In this document: piece after piece, positions 1-9,833 of the stretch | Layout: each line of letters starts with the position of its first letter | Position numbering within the stretch: position 1 is the first letter of the stretch | Assembly (NCBI RefSeq): GCF_011386835.1 | Contig: NC_088796.1 | Span: 30,769,011-30,833,010 of the forward strand | Length of the DNA: 64,000 nt | Direction of reading: 5' to 3' | DNA from: Chrysemys picta bellii | Taxonomy: Eukaryota > Chordata > Testudines > Emydidae | Position numbers and translations under genes: made by a program | The notes under the pieces: generated by a model | What the model was told of the DNA's origin: nothing | Databases searched by the model: none | Seen by the model: the letters and a program-made list of their open reading frames with translations, nothing else

Positions 1-36
1 CCGCCGATTCAGGCGGGTAGTGTAGACCCAGCCTTA
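1..36. mobile_element. End of a PIF/Harbinger-like MITE, cut by the window start
   Basis: The first 33 bases are the inverted counterpart of the left end of the MITE at 28494: a short GC-rich hairpin of the form CCGCC..GGCGG, then GTGTAGACCCAGCC. The next three bases are TTA, which fits a 3-bp Harbinger target duplication. The rest of the element lies outside the window, so the TSD cannot be checked. Confidence 0.55.
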
Positions 37-335
37 GTCTTCAAACTGTGAGGAACCTCCATAAGAATCCACAAAGGGAAGACAAGTCAATCCTCCTGAC
101 CGCTGCACCTACTATTAGGTGAGCATACAGTGGCCTAACTCACTACTACCTGACACCTTCTTGGCTCAGGGAGAAGTCTTGGGCAGCAGCCTCACTGCAG
201 TCAGCACACATGCTCAGATCCTTTAGCCTATGCAGCAGTAAAGGGCTCCTCCCCATGCCTGGAGGGGAGGGAGAGAGAAGCAGTGGCTCTTTCACTGGGG
301 GGGGAATGCAGGCACCCCAGCCCATTACCTCCTGT
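37..335. other. No gene seen; unassigned sequence
   Basis: Mixed-composition sequence with a purine-rich patch (about 265-305). I see no open reading frame of note and no repeat that I recognise. Confidence 0.4.
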
Positions 336-545
336 GCTCAGTCATTAACCATTGGAACAATTTGTCTAGGGATGTAGTGGGTTCTCCATCACTGGAAGTC
401 TTTAAATCAAGACCAGATACTTCTCAAAAGACATGCAATAGCTCAAGCAGAATTTAGGGGATTGATACAGAAATTACCCAGTGAGGTGCTTTGGCCTGTG
501 TTATGCAGGAGGCCAGATGATTATAAGGGACCTGTCGGGCCTTTA
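336..545 (+). mobile_element. CR1-family LINE, 5'-truncated 3' end
   Basis: From 347 the plus strand reads NHWNNLSRDVVGSPSLEVFK, the typical extreme C-terminus of the CR1 ORF2 protein (endonuclease plus reverse transcriptase). The frame then breaks, and the sequence from about 510 resembles the CR1 3' UTR, ending near an A-run at 543-556. Only the last ~200 bases of a LINE remain, as is usual for CR1 copies. The reading is from motif memory; an alignment would set the ends. Confidence 0.7.
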
Positions 546-556
546 AAAAAAAAAAA

Positions 557-1428
557 ATCCCCCCCCTCCCCACCAATCAGTTTTCACCCAAAAGAATATT
601 GAGAATTATATTTTTTCAGTTAACAAATATGGGGTAAGTCAGAGTTTGAAGTATCGAGAGGAGGTGCTGGAATATTTTGATAAGTTAGTGAGCAACAAGT
701 CACCACTATCAGCTGGTATAGATGTGAGTTCTGGAGGAACTTAAGAATGAAGGAGGTTGTGTTGTTTAGTTAGGTTAGCAATCTTTCATTGAAATCACCA
801 GAGAACTGGAGAGTAGAAACCATTCCACCAGTCTTTAAAAATTACACACCACTGAGCTTTACTTTACTTTAGCAGAAAAATCATTTTTAATTCATGTTTC
901 AAATAAAAATATATAACACCTAAGTGAACAGGGTATGACAGGGACAAAATTAAATGACTTTCAGATAGGGTGATCAAACTTGTCTATTAGAAATACAATT
1001 CCAATGTTTACCTGATGCCTCCAAAGGATCAGTCAGAGCAGTGAAAACTCAAGACAATGGTTAAGGAGCCTCATCATGTTGTAGTGCTTAAGATTAGACA
1101 GAAATGTGCTGCTATAATTAGTCTCTCAGTCTCACTGGAGTTTCCTATCCTTTCCCGTCTCTAGTTTCCTCAGCTCTGCTTCTATCCTTTCATCACATCT
1201 TCCATTTATTTCTTCCTTTCATGAATCCTCTTCTTCTTTCTTGTCCTTTGCCTTTTCCCCCTTCTCTTCTCCCCCCGCTATTCTTTTTATAGAGTCTCAT
1301 TCTTCTTTCATTTTTTCCATTGCCACTATTCCCTCTTCTGCAGATCATTTGTTCTGTCCTCCTGTTTATCAACTGCTCTCTGCACTTTCCCTCCATTACC
1401 CTCCTACCCTACCTATCTCTCCTTAACG
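557..1428. other. No gene seen; AT-rich and pyrimidine-rich sequence
   Basis: The stretch 1140-1425 is a long C+T-rich tract (TTCCTTTC, CTTCTTCTTTC motifs). It yields open frames on both strands of low-complexity composition, with no recognisable domain. The remainder is AT-rich, with a CTTTA repeat near 860-875. Confidence 0.5.
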
Positions 1429-1440
1429 CCTTCTCCCATA

Positions 1441-1614
1441 GGTTTCAGAGTGGTAGCAAAAACAACAAGGCTTGAGGGTTCAACCTTTCATGTATTTATA
1501 CCTGCGCCTGTATTTTTCACTTCATGCATCTGATGAAGTGGGTTCTAGCCCACGACAGCTTATGCCCAAATAAATGTGTTAGTCTCTAAGGTGCCACAAG
1601 GACTCATTGTTTTT
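1441..1614 (+). mobile_element. Short PLE insertion with an inverted left end
   Basis: The 174-bp insert is flanked by the 12-bp direct repeat CCTTCTCCCATA (1429-1440 and 1615-1626). Its main part (about 1500-1614, plus strand) is the Penelope-like 3' region seen at 7140-7230: GCTTATGCCCAAATAAAT, then TTAGTCTCTAAGGTGCCAC. Its first ~30 bases (GGTTTCAGAGTGGTAGC, then AAAAACAACAAGG) are that same family's terminal sequence on the opposite strand. The insertion therefore begins with an inverted copy of its own tail. It contains no coding sequence. Confidence 0.8.
1526..1565 (+). ncRNA. Hammerhead-ribozyme-like core, probably inactive
   Basis: GCAT-CTGATGA-A, a GTGGG/CCCAC hairpin, GACAGCT-T-ATGC. 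This has the order of hammerhead parts: stem I strand GCAU, CUGANGA box, stem II, GAA box, then AUGC to close stem I. The second box reads GAC instead of GAA, and an extra A precedes stem II, so self-cleavage is doubtful. The better copies are at 33394-33433 and in the palindrome arms. Confidence 0.35.
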
Positions 1615-1626
1615 CCTTCTCCCATA

Positions 1627-2108
1627 ATCCTCAATAGTTGTCATCCCCCGCCCCCCAGCTTCTACTTTGCCCTGCCCTCAAAAGTCTGTTTTCCGATAGC
1701 TAAATTCTGGTCTCATTCCTAATGACCCTTTAATATTTGTTGTACAGTAATAGAGAACCCAATCAGGATTGGGCCTCATTGAGCAAATAGCCACAGTCTC
1801 TGCCCTGAAGAGTTTACAGTCTGAACAAAGACAGACAAGGGAAGGGAAACAGAAGCAGAGATGTGAAATGACTTGCAAAATGTCATACAGAAAGTCACTG
1901 ACTGAACCAGGAATGGCACCCAGGTGTCCCGACTTAGTCCAGTGCCCCATTCACTAGACTATCGTTGTCACAGATATTAACAGACAGTTGTCCGTAACTC
2001 TGCCAGGAACATTTTACTGCTACTAGACCAGCCTACCTGGGTTCAGACTGAGACTGCAAAATATGGAATATAAGAATGAGCTCTCAAACCTTTTCTTAGT
2101 ATTAAATT
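1627..2108. other. No gene seen; unassigned sequence
   Basis: Includes a phrase common in ancient vertebrate repeats (about 1790-1955, containing CAGTCTGAACAAAGACAGACAAGG), but I cannot assign it to a family. The short open frames on both strands here show no domain. Confidence 0.35.
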
Positions 2109-2750
2109 GTGCTGGAGGGCACTCACCTCTGAGTGGCTGGGTGTGATACTGCAATCTTTTTCCTGCTCCTGGCTCCCCCTGTAGGTTGCCAACCTCACTG
2201 AGCAGGGCTTCTGTAAATCAGCCCTCTGGCCAAGCCGCACAGGCAAAAATGGACCCTTTCCAGAATAGCAAAAAGGATAGCCTTCACCAGGGTCTTCAGC
2301 CCCATCTCTGGGCCCCTTAAATCCCACACTACACTCAGGCTTCTAAAGGAGCTTAATCCCCTTCTTGGGGTTTAGGCCACTTTGCCAGTGGAGGAACCCA
2401 GGCCCATCCACTACCCCAGGTTCAAACCCAGGGACCATATAAACAACAGACATGTGCTGCATCCTTTAACTAGTTGCTGCTGCTATTCCCTGGGACTCTT
2501 CCAAATTGGTCCCTTTACCTGCACTACTTCAGGTTAGAGTTCTCAGGTGCTCTCTCTCCCTGGTCCAGTAAATGCAGCCAGTCAAGTTTCTTTAACCAGA
2601 AAGGAGCACCCTTCCTCATCCCTCCAGTCTCAGTCAAGAACTAACCTGTTAAGCCGCTGCAACTCCTTTTATCTGAGTCTACAGGGCTCTGATTGGCTGC
2701 TTCCACAAGATCTCTCTGGGCAGGCCTGGAAGACTCATCTCCACTGCTCC

Positions 2751-2761
2751 TTACTGGGATA
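2751..2761. repeat. Left target-site duplication of the PLE palindrome
   Basis: TTACTGGGATA here is repeated exactly at 7237-7247. The two copies bracket the entire inverted PLE structure, so it entered as one unit. Confidence 0.85.
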
Positions 2762-2846
2762 TTATCAGGGGGTAGCCGTGTTAGTCTGTATCTACAAAAA
2801 CAACAAGGAGTCTGGTGGCACCTTAAAGACTAACAGATTTATTTGG

Positions 2847-2887
2847 GCATAAGCTTTCGTGAGTAAAAACCTCACTTCTTCGGATGC
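2847..2887 (-). ncRNA. Hammerhead-like motif, left arm copy
   Basis: Reverse complement of 7145-7185. On the minus strand: GCAT-CCGAAGA-A, GTGAG...CTCAC hairpin, GAAAGCT-T-ATGC. The stem II pair G-C of the 1526 copy is replaced by A-U here, a compensated change. The U of the CUGANGA box is C, which should weaken catalysis. Confidence 0.4.
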
Positions 2888-2986
2888 ATAGAGTGAAAGT
2901 TACAGATGCAGGCATTATATACAGACACATGGAGAGCAGGGAGTTACTTCACAAGTGGAGAACCAGTGTTGACAGGGCCAATTCAA

Positions 2987-3802
2987 TCAGGGTGGATGTA
3001 GTCCACTCCCAATAATAGATGAGTAGGTGTCAATTCCAGGAGAGGAAAAGCTGCTTCTGTAGTGAGCCAGCCACTCCCAGTCCCTATTCAAGCCCAGATT
3101 AATGGTGTTGAATTTGCAAATGAATTTTAGTTCTGCTGTTTCTCTTTGAAGTCTGTTTCTGAAGTTTTTTTGTTCAATGATAGTGACTTTTAAATCTGTA
3201 ATAGAATGACCAGGGAGATTGAAGTGTTCACTTACTGGCTTATGTATGTTACCATTCCTGATGTCCGATTTGTGTCCATTTATTCTTTTGCGGAGGGACT
3301 GTCCCGTTTGGCCAATGTACATGGCAGAGGGGCATTGCTGGCACATGATGGCATATATGACATTAGAGGATGTGCAGGTGAATGAGCCCCTGATGGTGTG
3401 GCTGATGTGGTTGGGTCTTCTGATGCTGTTGCCAGAGTAGATATGGGGACAGAGTAGGCAACGAGGTTTGCTACAGGGATAGGTTCCTGGGTTGGTGTTT
3501 CTGTGGTGTGGTGTGTAGTTGCTGGTGAGTATTTGCTTCAGGTTGGGGGGTTGTCTGTAAGCGAGGACCGGCCTGCCTCCCAAGGTCTGTGAGAGTGAGG
3601 GATCATTTTCCAGGATAGGTTGTAGATCGTGGATAATGCGCTGGAGAGGTTTTAGCTGGGGGCTGTATGTGATGGCCAGTGGTGTTCTGTTATTGTCCTT
3701 GTTGGGCCTGTCCTGCAGTAAGTGATTTCTGGGTACCCGTCTTGCTCTGTCAATCTGTTTCCTCACTTCCCCAGGTGGGTATTGTAGTTTTACGAATGCA
3801 TG
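2987..3802 (-). pseudogene. PLE GIY-YIG endonuclease region, left arm
   Basis: C-terminal endonuclease of a Penelope-like polyprotein, which nicks target DNA to prime reverse transcription. The open part after the last in-frame stop (3803-3805) runs to the stop at 2987. Counting from the GTG at 3766, 259 residues contain a cysteine cluster CSKPRCLLCPH (about 98-108) and the GIY-YIG core as NVIYAI (135-140) and MYIGQTG (149-155), with the conserved R-x-N-GHK region after it. The sequence is identical to the right-arm copy. It was probably once fused in frame to the RT region upstream, from which two stop codons separate it. Confidence 0.85.
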
Positions 3803-3868
3803 CTAAAGATCTTGTAGGTGTTTGTCTCTGTCTGAGGGTTTGGAGCAAATTCGGTTGTATCTTAGGGC

Positions 3869-4931
3869 TTAGCTGTAGACAATGGATCGTGTGATGTGTC
3901 TTGGATGGAAGCTGGAGGCATGTAGGTACGTATAGCCGTCAGTAGGTTTCCGGTATAGGGTGGTGTTTATGTGACCATCAATTATTTGTACTGTAGTGTC
4001 CAGGAAGTGGATCTCTTGTGTGGACTGGTCCAGGCTGAAGTTGATGGTGGGGTGGAAATTGTTGAAGTCCAGGTGGAATTCTTCAAGGGCCTCCTTTCCG
4101 TGGGTCCATATGATGAAGATGTCATCAATATAGCGCAAGTAGAGGAGGGGCATTAGGGGACGAGAGCTGAGGAAGCGTTGTTCTAAGTCAGCCATAAAAA
4201 TGTTGGCATACTGTGGGGCCATGCGAGTACCCATAGCAGTGCCACTGACTTGAAGGTATAAGTTGTCCCCAAATCTGAAGTGGTTGTGGGTGAGGACAAA
4301 GTCACAAAGCTCAGCCACCAGGCTTGCTGTGGCCTCATCAGGGATACTGTTCCTGACAGCTTGTAGTCCATCCTCATGTGGAATATTGGTATAAAGTGCT
4401 TCTACATCCATGGTGGCCAGGATGGTGTTTTCAGGAAGAACATCAATGCATTGTAGTTTCCTTAGGAAGTCGGTGGTGTCTCGAAGATAGCTGGGAGTGC
4501 TGGTAGCATAGGGTCTGAGGGGAGAGTCCAAATAGCCAGATAATCCTGCTGTCAGAGTGCCAGTGCCTGAGATGATGGGGCGTCCAGGGTTTCCGGGTTT
4601 ATGGATCTTGGGTAGCAGATAGAATACCCCTGGTCGGGGTTCTGCGGGTGTGTCCATGTAGATTTGTTCCCGTACTGTAGCTGGGAGTTTCTTGAGCAGA
4701 TGGTGTAGTTTCTTTTGGTATTCCTCAGTGGGATCAGAGGATAGTGGCCTGTAGAATGTGGTCTTGGAGAGTTGCCTGGCAGCCTCCTGTTCATAATCTG
4801 ACCTGTTCATTATGACTACAGCACCTCCTTTGTCAGCCCCTTTGATGATAATGTCAGAGTTGTTTCTGAGGCTGTGGATGGCATTGCGTTCTGTACGGCT
4901 GAGGTTATGGGACAAGTGATGTTGTTTGTCC
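3869..4931 (-). pseudogene. PLE reverse transcriptase region, left arm
   Basis: Minus-strand copy of the right-arm RT, identical residue for residue over 353 amino acids from DKQHHLSHN to the stop at 3869-3871. It carries motif A (MDVEALYTN), motif B (SGTAMGTRMAPQY) and the catalytic YIDD. The 5' end is cut at 4931, where the strand switches. The minus-strand frame stays open past the junction to 5158, adding 75 residues that are antisense to the right arm and the centre. That extension is not a natural protein. The in-frame stop at 3869 matches the one in the right arm. Confidence 0.85.
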
Positions 4932-5100
4932 TTGAGAAGGAATATTTTCAACGCACCACTGAACAGTGCACTGACCCATAGGAACCCTCCTACCAACACT
5001 ACAAGAAGAAGAACTCTGCGTGGACTCCTCCTGACGGTCGAAATGACAGACTGGACCTCTACATAGAGTGTTTCCGCAGACGTGCACAGGCTGAAATTGT
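4932..5100 (+). other. Unique centre (loop) of the PLE palindrome
   Basis: 169 bases present once. They read in frame with the right-arm RT, so they belong to the plus-strand copy; the minus-strand copy is shorter at its 5' end by this amount. The left junction lies at CCTTGAGAAGG (about 4930-4940), with only the GG/CC dinucleotide shared. Confidence 0.8.
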
Positions 5101-6163
5101 GGACAAACAACATCACTTGTCCCATAACCTCAGCCGTACAGAACGCAATGCCATCCACAGCCTCAGAAACAACTCTGACATTATCATCAAAGGGGCTGAC
5201 AAAGGAGGTGCTGTAGTCATAATGAACAGGTCAGATTATGAACAGGAGGCTGCCAGGCAACTCTCCAAGACCACATTCTACAGGCCACTATCCTCTGATC
5301 CCACTGAGGAATACCAAAAGAAACTACACCATCTGCTCAAGAAACTCCCAGCTACAGTACGGGAACAAATCTACATGGACACACCCGCAGAACCCCGACC
5401 AGGGGTATTCTATCTGCTACCCAAGATCCATAAACCCGGAAACCCTGGACGCCCCATCATCTCAGGCACTGGCACTCTGACAGCAGGATTATCTGGCTAT
5501 TTGGACTCTCCCCTCAGACCCTATGCTACCAGCACTCCCAGCTATCTTCGAGACACCACCGACTTCCTAAGGAAACTACAATGCATTGATGTTCTTCCTG
5601 AAAACACCATCCTGGCCACCATGGATGTAGAAGCACTTTATACCAATATTCCACATGAGGATGGACTACAAGCTGTCAGGAACAGTATCCCTGATGAGGC
5701 CACAGCAAGCCTGGTGGCTGAGCTTTGTGACTTTGTCCTCACCCACAACCACTTCAGATTTGGGGACAACTTATACCTTCAAGTCAGTGGCACTGCTATG
5801 GGTACTCGCATGGCCCCACAGTATGCCAACATTTTTATGGCTGACTTAGAACAACGCTTCCTCAGCTCTCGTCCCCTAATGCCCCTCCTCTACTTGCGCT
5901 ATATTGATGACATCTTCATCATATGGACCCACGGAAAGGAGGCCCTTGAAGAATTCCACCTGGACTTCAACAATTTCCACCCCACCATCAACTTCAGCCT
6001 GGACCAGTCCACACAAGAGATCCACTTCCTGGACACTACAGTACAAATAATTGATGGTCACATAAACACCACCCTATACCGGAAACCTACTGACGGCTAT
6101 ACGTACCTACATGCCTCCAGCTTCCATCCAAGACACATCACACGATCCATTGTCTACAGCTAA
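4932..6163 (+). pseudogene. PLE reverse transcriptase region, right arm
   Basis: Reverse transcriptase of a Penelope-like retroelement, related to telomerase in RT type. In the frame read from GTG at 5099 (354 residues): motif A aspartate at D176 (MDVEALYTN), motif B GTAMGTRMAP (231-240), and the catalytic YIDD at 269-272 or within one residue (RYIDDIFIIW). Upstream, the unique centre adds codons for DRLDLYIECFRRRAQAEIV and more, interrupted by TAG at 4979-4981. The frame ends at TAA 6161-6163. After that the same frame continues through TAG 6227-6229 into the GIY-YIG domain. The N-terminus is missing: the copy is truncated at about 4932. Catalytic residues look intact, but no full protein can be made. 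Confidence 0.88.
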
Positions 6164-6229
6164 GCCCTAAGATACAACCGAATTTGCTCCAAACCCTCAG
6201 ACAGAGACAAACACCTACAAGATCTTTAG

Positions 6230-7045
6230 CATGCATTCGTAAAACTACAATACCCACCTGGGGAAGTGAGGAAACAGATTGACAGAGCAAGACGGGTACC
6301 CAGAAATCACTTACTGCAGGACAGGCCCAACAAGGACAATAACAGAACACCACTGGCCATCACATACAGCCCCCAGCTAAAACCTCTCCAGCGCATTATC
6401 CACGATCTACAACCTATCCTGGAAAATGATCCCTCACTCTCACAGACCTTGGGAGGCAGGCCGGTCCTCGCTTACAGACAACCCCCCAACCTGAAGCAAA
6501 TACTCACCAGCAACTACACACCACACCACAGAAACACCAACCCAGGAACCTATCCCTGTAGCAAACCTCGTTGCCTACTCTGTCCCCATATCTACTCTGG
6601 CAACAGCATCAGAAGACCCAACCACATCAGCCACACCATCAGGGGCTCATTCACCTGCACATCCTCTAATGTCATATATGCCATCATGTGCCAGCAATGC
6701 CCCTCTGCCATGTACATTGGCCAAACGGGACAGTCCCTCCGCAAAAGAATAAATGGACACAAATCGGACATCAGGAATGGTAACATACATAAGCCAGTAA
6801 GTGAACACTTCAATCTCCCTGGTCATTCTATTACAGATTTAAAAGTCACTATCATTGAACAAAAAAACTTCAGAAACAGACTTCAAAGAGAAACAGCAGA
6901 ACTAAAATTCATTTGCAAATTCAACACCATTAATCTGGGCTTGAATAGGGACTGGGAGTGGCTGGCTCACTACAGAAGCAGCTTTTCCTCTCCTGGAATT
7001 GACACCTACTCATCTATTATTGGGAGTGGACTACATCCACCCTGA
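6230..7045 (+). pseudogene. PLE GIY-YIG endonuclease region, right arm
   Basis: Open in one frame from just after the TAG at 6227-6229 to the stop at 7043-7045. It contains the cysteine cluster before the nuclease (CSKPRCLLCPH) and the GIY-YIG core NVIYAI...MYIGQTG with RKRINGHK following. It is in the same frame as the RT region upstream, separated by TAA (6161) and TAG (6227) with 21 codons between. This supports a former single RT-endonuclease polyprotein, the usual PLE arrangement. Both stops recur in the left arm at mirrored positions. Confidence 0.87.
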
Positions 7046-7144
7046 TTGAATTGGCCCTGTCAACACTGGTTCTCCACTTGTGAAGTAACTCCCTACTCTC
7101 CATGTGCCTGTATATAATGCCTGCATCTGTAACTTTCACTCTAT

Positions 7145-7185
7145 GCATCCGAAGAAGTGAGGTTTTTACTCACGAAAGCTTATGC
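7145..7185 (+). ncRNA. Hammerhead-like motif, right arm copy
   Basis: GCAT-CCGAAGA-A, GTGAG...CTCAC hairpin, then GAAAGCT-T-ATGC. Stem I is GCAU/AUGC. Stem III would be the self-complementary AGCU, which could only form between two RNA copies. One core base differs from consensus (U to C) and an extra A precedes stem II. Confidence 0.4.
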
Positions 7186-7236
7186 CCAAATAAATCTGTT
7201 AGTCTTTAAGGTGCCACCAGACTCCTTGTTGTTTTT

Positions 7237-7247
7237 TTACTGGGATA
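7237..7247. repeat. Right target-site duplication of the PLE palindrome
   Basis: TTACTGGGATA, an exact copy of 2751-2761. The right arm ends in a T-run that merges into the duplication, so the edge is uncertain by a few bases. Confidence 0.85.
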
Positions 7248-7312
7248 GGGTGTAGTAGGACCAAAGGGCCTCCAGCAGGGGGCTATGAAGGGCCTGGTAC
7301 ATTCCATCACAG

Positions 7313-7810
7313 CCCTACATTTAACCTTTTATTAACTGACTAATATTTTCAAGCATATCAAGAAAGATCTGTTGAGGGCCTCTTCTACTATAGATAACTG
7401 AAGTTCAGACCTGGAACTAAGTTGTAACCAGAAAATTCACTGACCAGGAATAATTGGTATCCATTAATCATTCCAATGTTATAATGGCATACCAAGAAGT
7501 GATTGATCTTTAATAGTTTAAATTTCCAAGAACTAGTTTACTTAAATTTGACCTATATAATTCCTATAATAAGAAATTATAAGAAATTTTAATTTGCATA
7601 ATTTCCAGAATGCAATGCAGCAGCAATGCTTGATCTGAGATACTACATAGATAAGAATATATATGTGTGTGGAAAGTGTTATACTCCTGTAATGATTAAT
7701 ATCTGTTGCTGCCCAGGTGTTTCATGATCACTTAGTCATTTGTACAAGCATCTTATAGTATGATATTCTTCTATTATTATTTTTACATACTATTCAAATC
7801 TCCATCACTT
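7313..7810. other. No gene seen; AT-rich sequence
   Basis: AT-rich, without an open frame or a recognisable repeat. Confidence 0.45.
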
Positions 7811-8080
7811 TGAGAGAGACAAAGTGGATGAGGTAATATCTTTTATTGGAACAACTTCTGTTGATAGAAAAAACAAGCTTTTGACCTTCCCAGACATTTC
7901 TTCAGGACTGGAAAACATAACCAGAGAGTCACAGCTAAATACAAAGTGGGACAGATTGTTAAGCATAAGGGTTTAACACATGTTGCAAGAAATCACACAA
8001 AGCAATCATTTCATGTCTGACCTATCAGTCCTCATCCTCAAAAGGAAACCTGCACAGTACGTTCAAAAGGTGAGCCTGGG

Positions 8081-9833
8081 AACATAAGAATGGCTATATC
8101 GGGTCAGACCAAAGGTCCATCTAGCCCAGTATCCTGTCTTCTGACAGTAGCCAATGCCAAGTGCCCCAGAGGGAATGAAAAGAACAGGGAATAATCAGAT
8201 GATCCATTCCCTGTCGCCCATTCCTAGCTTCTGGCAAATAGAGGGACACCATCCCTGCCCATCCTGGCTAATTGCCATTGATGGACCTATCCTCCATGAA
8301 TTTATCTAGTTCTTTTTTGAATGCTGTTATAGTCTTGGCCTTCACAACATCCTCTGGCAAAGAGTTCCACAGGTTGACTGTGTGTTGTGTGAAGAAATAC
8401 TTCCTTTTGTTTGTTTTAAACCTGCTGCCTGTTAATTTCATTTGGTGACTCCTAGTTCTTGTGTTATGAGAAGGAGTAAATAATACTTCCTTATTTACCT
8501 TTATGACATTGTGCAGTCTACATGGTTTTATAAAAATATGATAAGTGAATATAATGTAATTGGGATATGCTTCATGCAAAAGGTCTCTTGTAAGGTGTCA
8601 TTACAAAGCTTGTAATCTACTGAGTGTGATCATCCTATTTGTATAAATGTACCACTCTTGTATCTGAAACTAGAAATATGAAATATAACTGAGGGCCTAT
8701 TGTAATTATGCAAAGTGTGGGCCATTAATGGTGGTTTGGAATCTTGATAACTCCCATTAACCAGGACCATTGTCTGCAGATGGCTGTGTTTTACCTGTGA
8801 GTCTTCATGTATATTTGTGTGCTGGCAAATGGGTTATGAAGTCTTGCAGTGACATGTGATCATGTCACCTGAACTGGAATCCATCTTTAACCTGGTGCTT
8901 TTCCAGTGAGGGGGCGGGGGTGTGGAAACCCAGAGGGACAAAAGGTTCCCGCCTTATGCAAAAGATATATAAAGGGGTGGAACAGAACAAAGAAAAGAGA
9001 GGAGCCATCATGAAGAATCCCCTAGCTACCACCTGAGCTGAAACAAGAGCTGTACCAGGGGAAAGAATTGTGCCCAGGCCTGGAAGGTGTCCAGTCTGAG
9101 AAAAAACTTACTAAAGCATCTCTGAGGGTGAGATTATTTGTATTCAGTGTTTGATTAGACATAGATTTGCACATTTTATTTTATTTTGCTTCGTTACTTA
9201 CTTTGTTCTGTCTGTTACTACTTGGAACCACTTAAATCCTACTTTCTGTATTTAATAAAAGTACTTTTTACTTATTAACTCAGAGTATGTATTAATACCT
9301 GGGGGAGCAAACAACTGTGCATATCTCGATCAGTGTTATAGAGGGTGAACAAATTTATGAGTTTACCCTGCATAAGCTTTATACAGGGTAAAATGGATTT
9401 ATTTGGGTTTAGACCCCATTGGGAGTTGGGCATCTGAGTGCTAAAGACAAGCACACTTCTGTGAGCTGTTTTCAGATAAACCTGCAGCTTTGGGGCAAGT
9501 AATTCAGACCCTGGGTCTGTGTTGGAGCAGACGGGAGTGTCTGGTTCAGCAAGACAGGGTGTTGGAGTCCTGAGCTGGCAGGGAAAGCAGGAGCAGAGGT
9601 AGTTTTGGCACATCAGTTGGCATCTCCCAAGGAGGGTTCTGTGATCCAACCCGTCACAACCTTCTCCACACCAGTCATGATATTATAGACCTCAATCATA
9701 TTCCCCTCCCCCAGTCATCTGTTTTCCAAGCTGAAAAGTCCCGGTCTTATTAATCTCTCCTCATATGGAAGCCGTTCCATACCTCTAATCATTTTTTGTT
9801 GCCCTTTTCTGAACCTTTTCCAATTCCAAGAAA
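8081..9833 (-). mobile_element. CR1 LINE 3' part, split by a solo LTR
   Basis: Minus-strand ORF2 C-terminus: [20 protein letters not shown], then [16 protein letters not shown], ending at a stop near 8268. This is the standard CR1 RT C-terminal tail. The 3' UTR continues to about 8081. The RT segment is broken at 8497 by the LTR and resumes at 9664 (complement of CTTCTCCACACCAGTCATGA) to 9833, where the copy is 5'-truncated. It lies inside a PLE, so it is younger than that PLE and older than the LTR. Confidence 0.82.
8502..9658 (+). mobile_element. Solo ERV-type LTR inside the CR1
   Basis: 1,157 bp flanked by the 5-bp repeat ACCTT (8497-8501 and 9659-9663). The ends are TATGAC...GTCACA, i.e. 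the usual TG...CA with the first G mutated to A. TATATAAA lies at 8966-8973 and a polyadenylation signal AATAAA at 9254-9259, in the order U3, R, U5 for the plus strand. There is no internal region, so the provirus was reduced to one LTR by recombination between its ends. It contains no viral gene. Confidence 0.85.

Larger units (their letters stand above)
2762..7236. mobile_element. Divergent (head-to-head) Penelope-like element palindrome
   Basis: The left arm (2796-4931, minus strand) and right arm (5101-7236, plus strand) are reverse complements over 2,136 bp with no indel: every feature position pair sums to 10,032. I found two substitutions in the non-coding end (2925/7107 and 2937/7095). 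A 169-bp centre (4932-5100) belongs to the right copy and continues its coding sequence upstream. The left outer end has 34 extra bases (2762-2795), the usual family terminus. Both arms are 5'-truncated and point 3' end outward. Each carries RT and GIY-YIG coding regions. An 11-bp TSD flanks the whole. PLEs are known to form complex, often inverted arrangements; such a long, nearly perfect palindrome is notable. Confidence 0.9.
2109..7312 (-). mobile_element. ERV-type LTR, antisense, split by the PLE palindrome
   Basis: Without the inserted PLE (2762-7236, plus one TSD copy) this is about 720 bp, opening TGTGCTGGAGGGCACTCACC and closing with CCATCACA on the plus strand. Read on the minus strand it starts TGTGATGG. 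It carries a CCAAT box (complement of GATTGG, about 2690) and a TATA-like GATAAAAGG (about 2665-2675), an LTR promoter layout. The U3-side end GCCTGGTACATTCCATCACA (7293-7312) recurs almost exactly at 52237-52256. No 4-6 bp target duplication was found, so the ends are approximate. No internal retroviral genes are present. Confidence 0.55.

Noticed and set aside
1193..1426. Overlapping open frames on both strands
   Set aside because: They lie in a pyrimidine-rich tract; composition alone explains them.
3869..5158. A 429-residue membrane-anchored RT gene
   Set aside because: The first 75 residues are antisense to the right arm and the palindrome centre. The hydrophobic run is a by-product of the junction.
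2796..7236. The palindrome as an assembly artefact
   Set aside because: The arms differ at two bases and in 5' and 3' extent, and an exact TSD brackets both. An artefact would not create these, though long reads are still the proper test.
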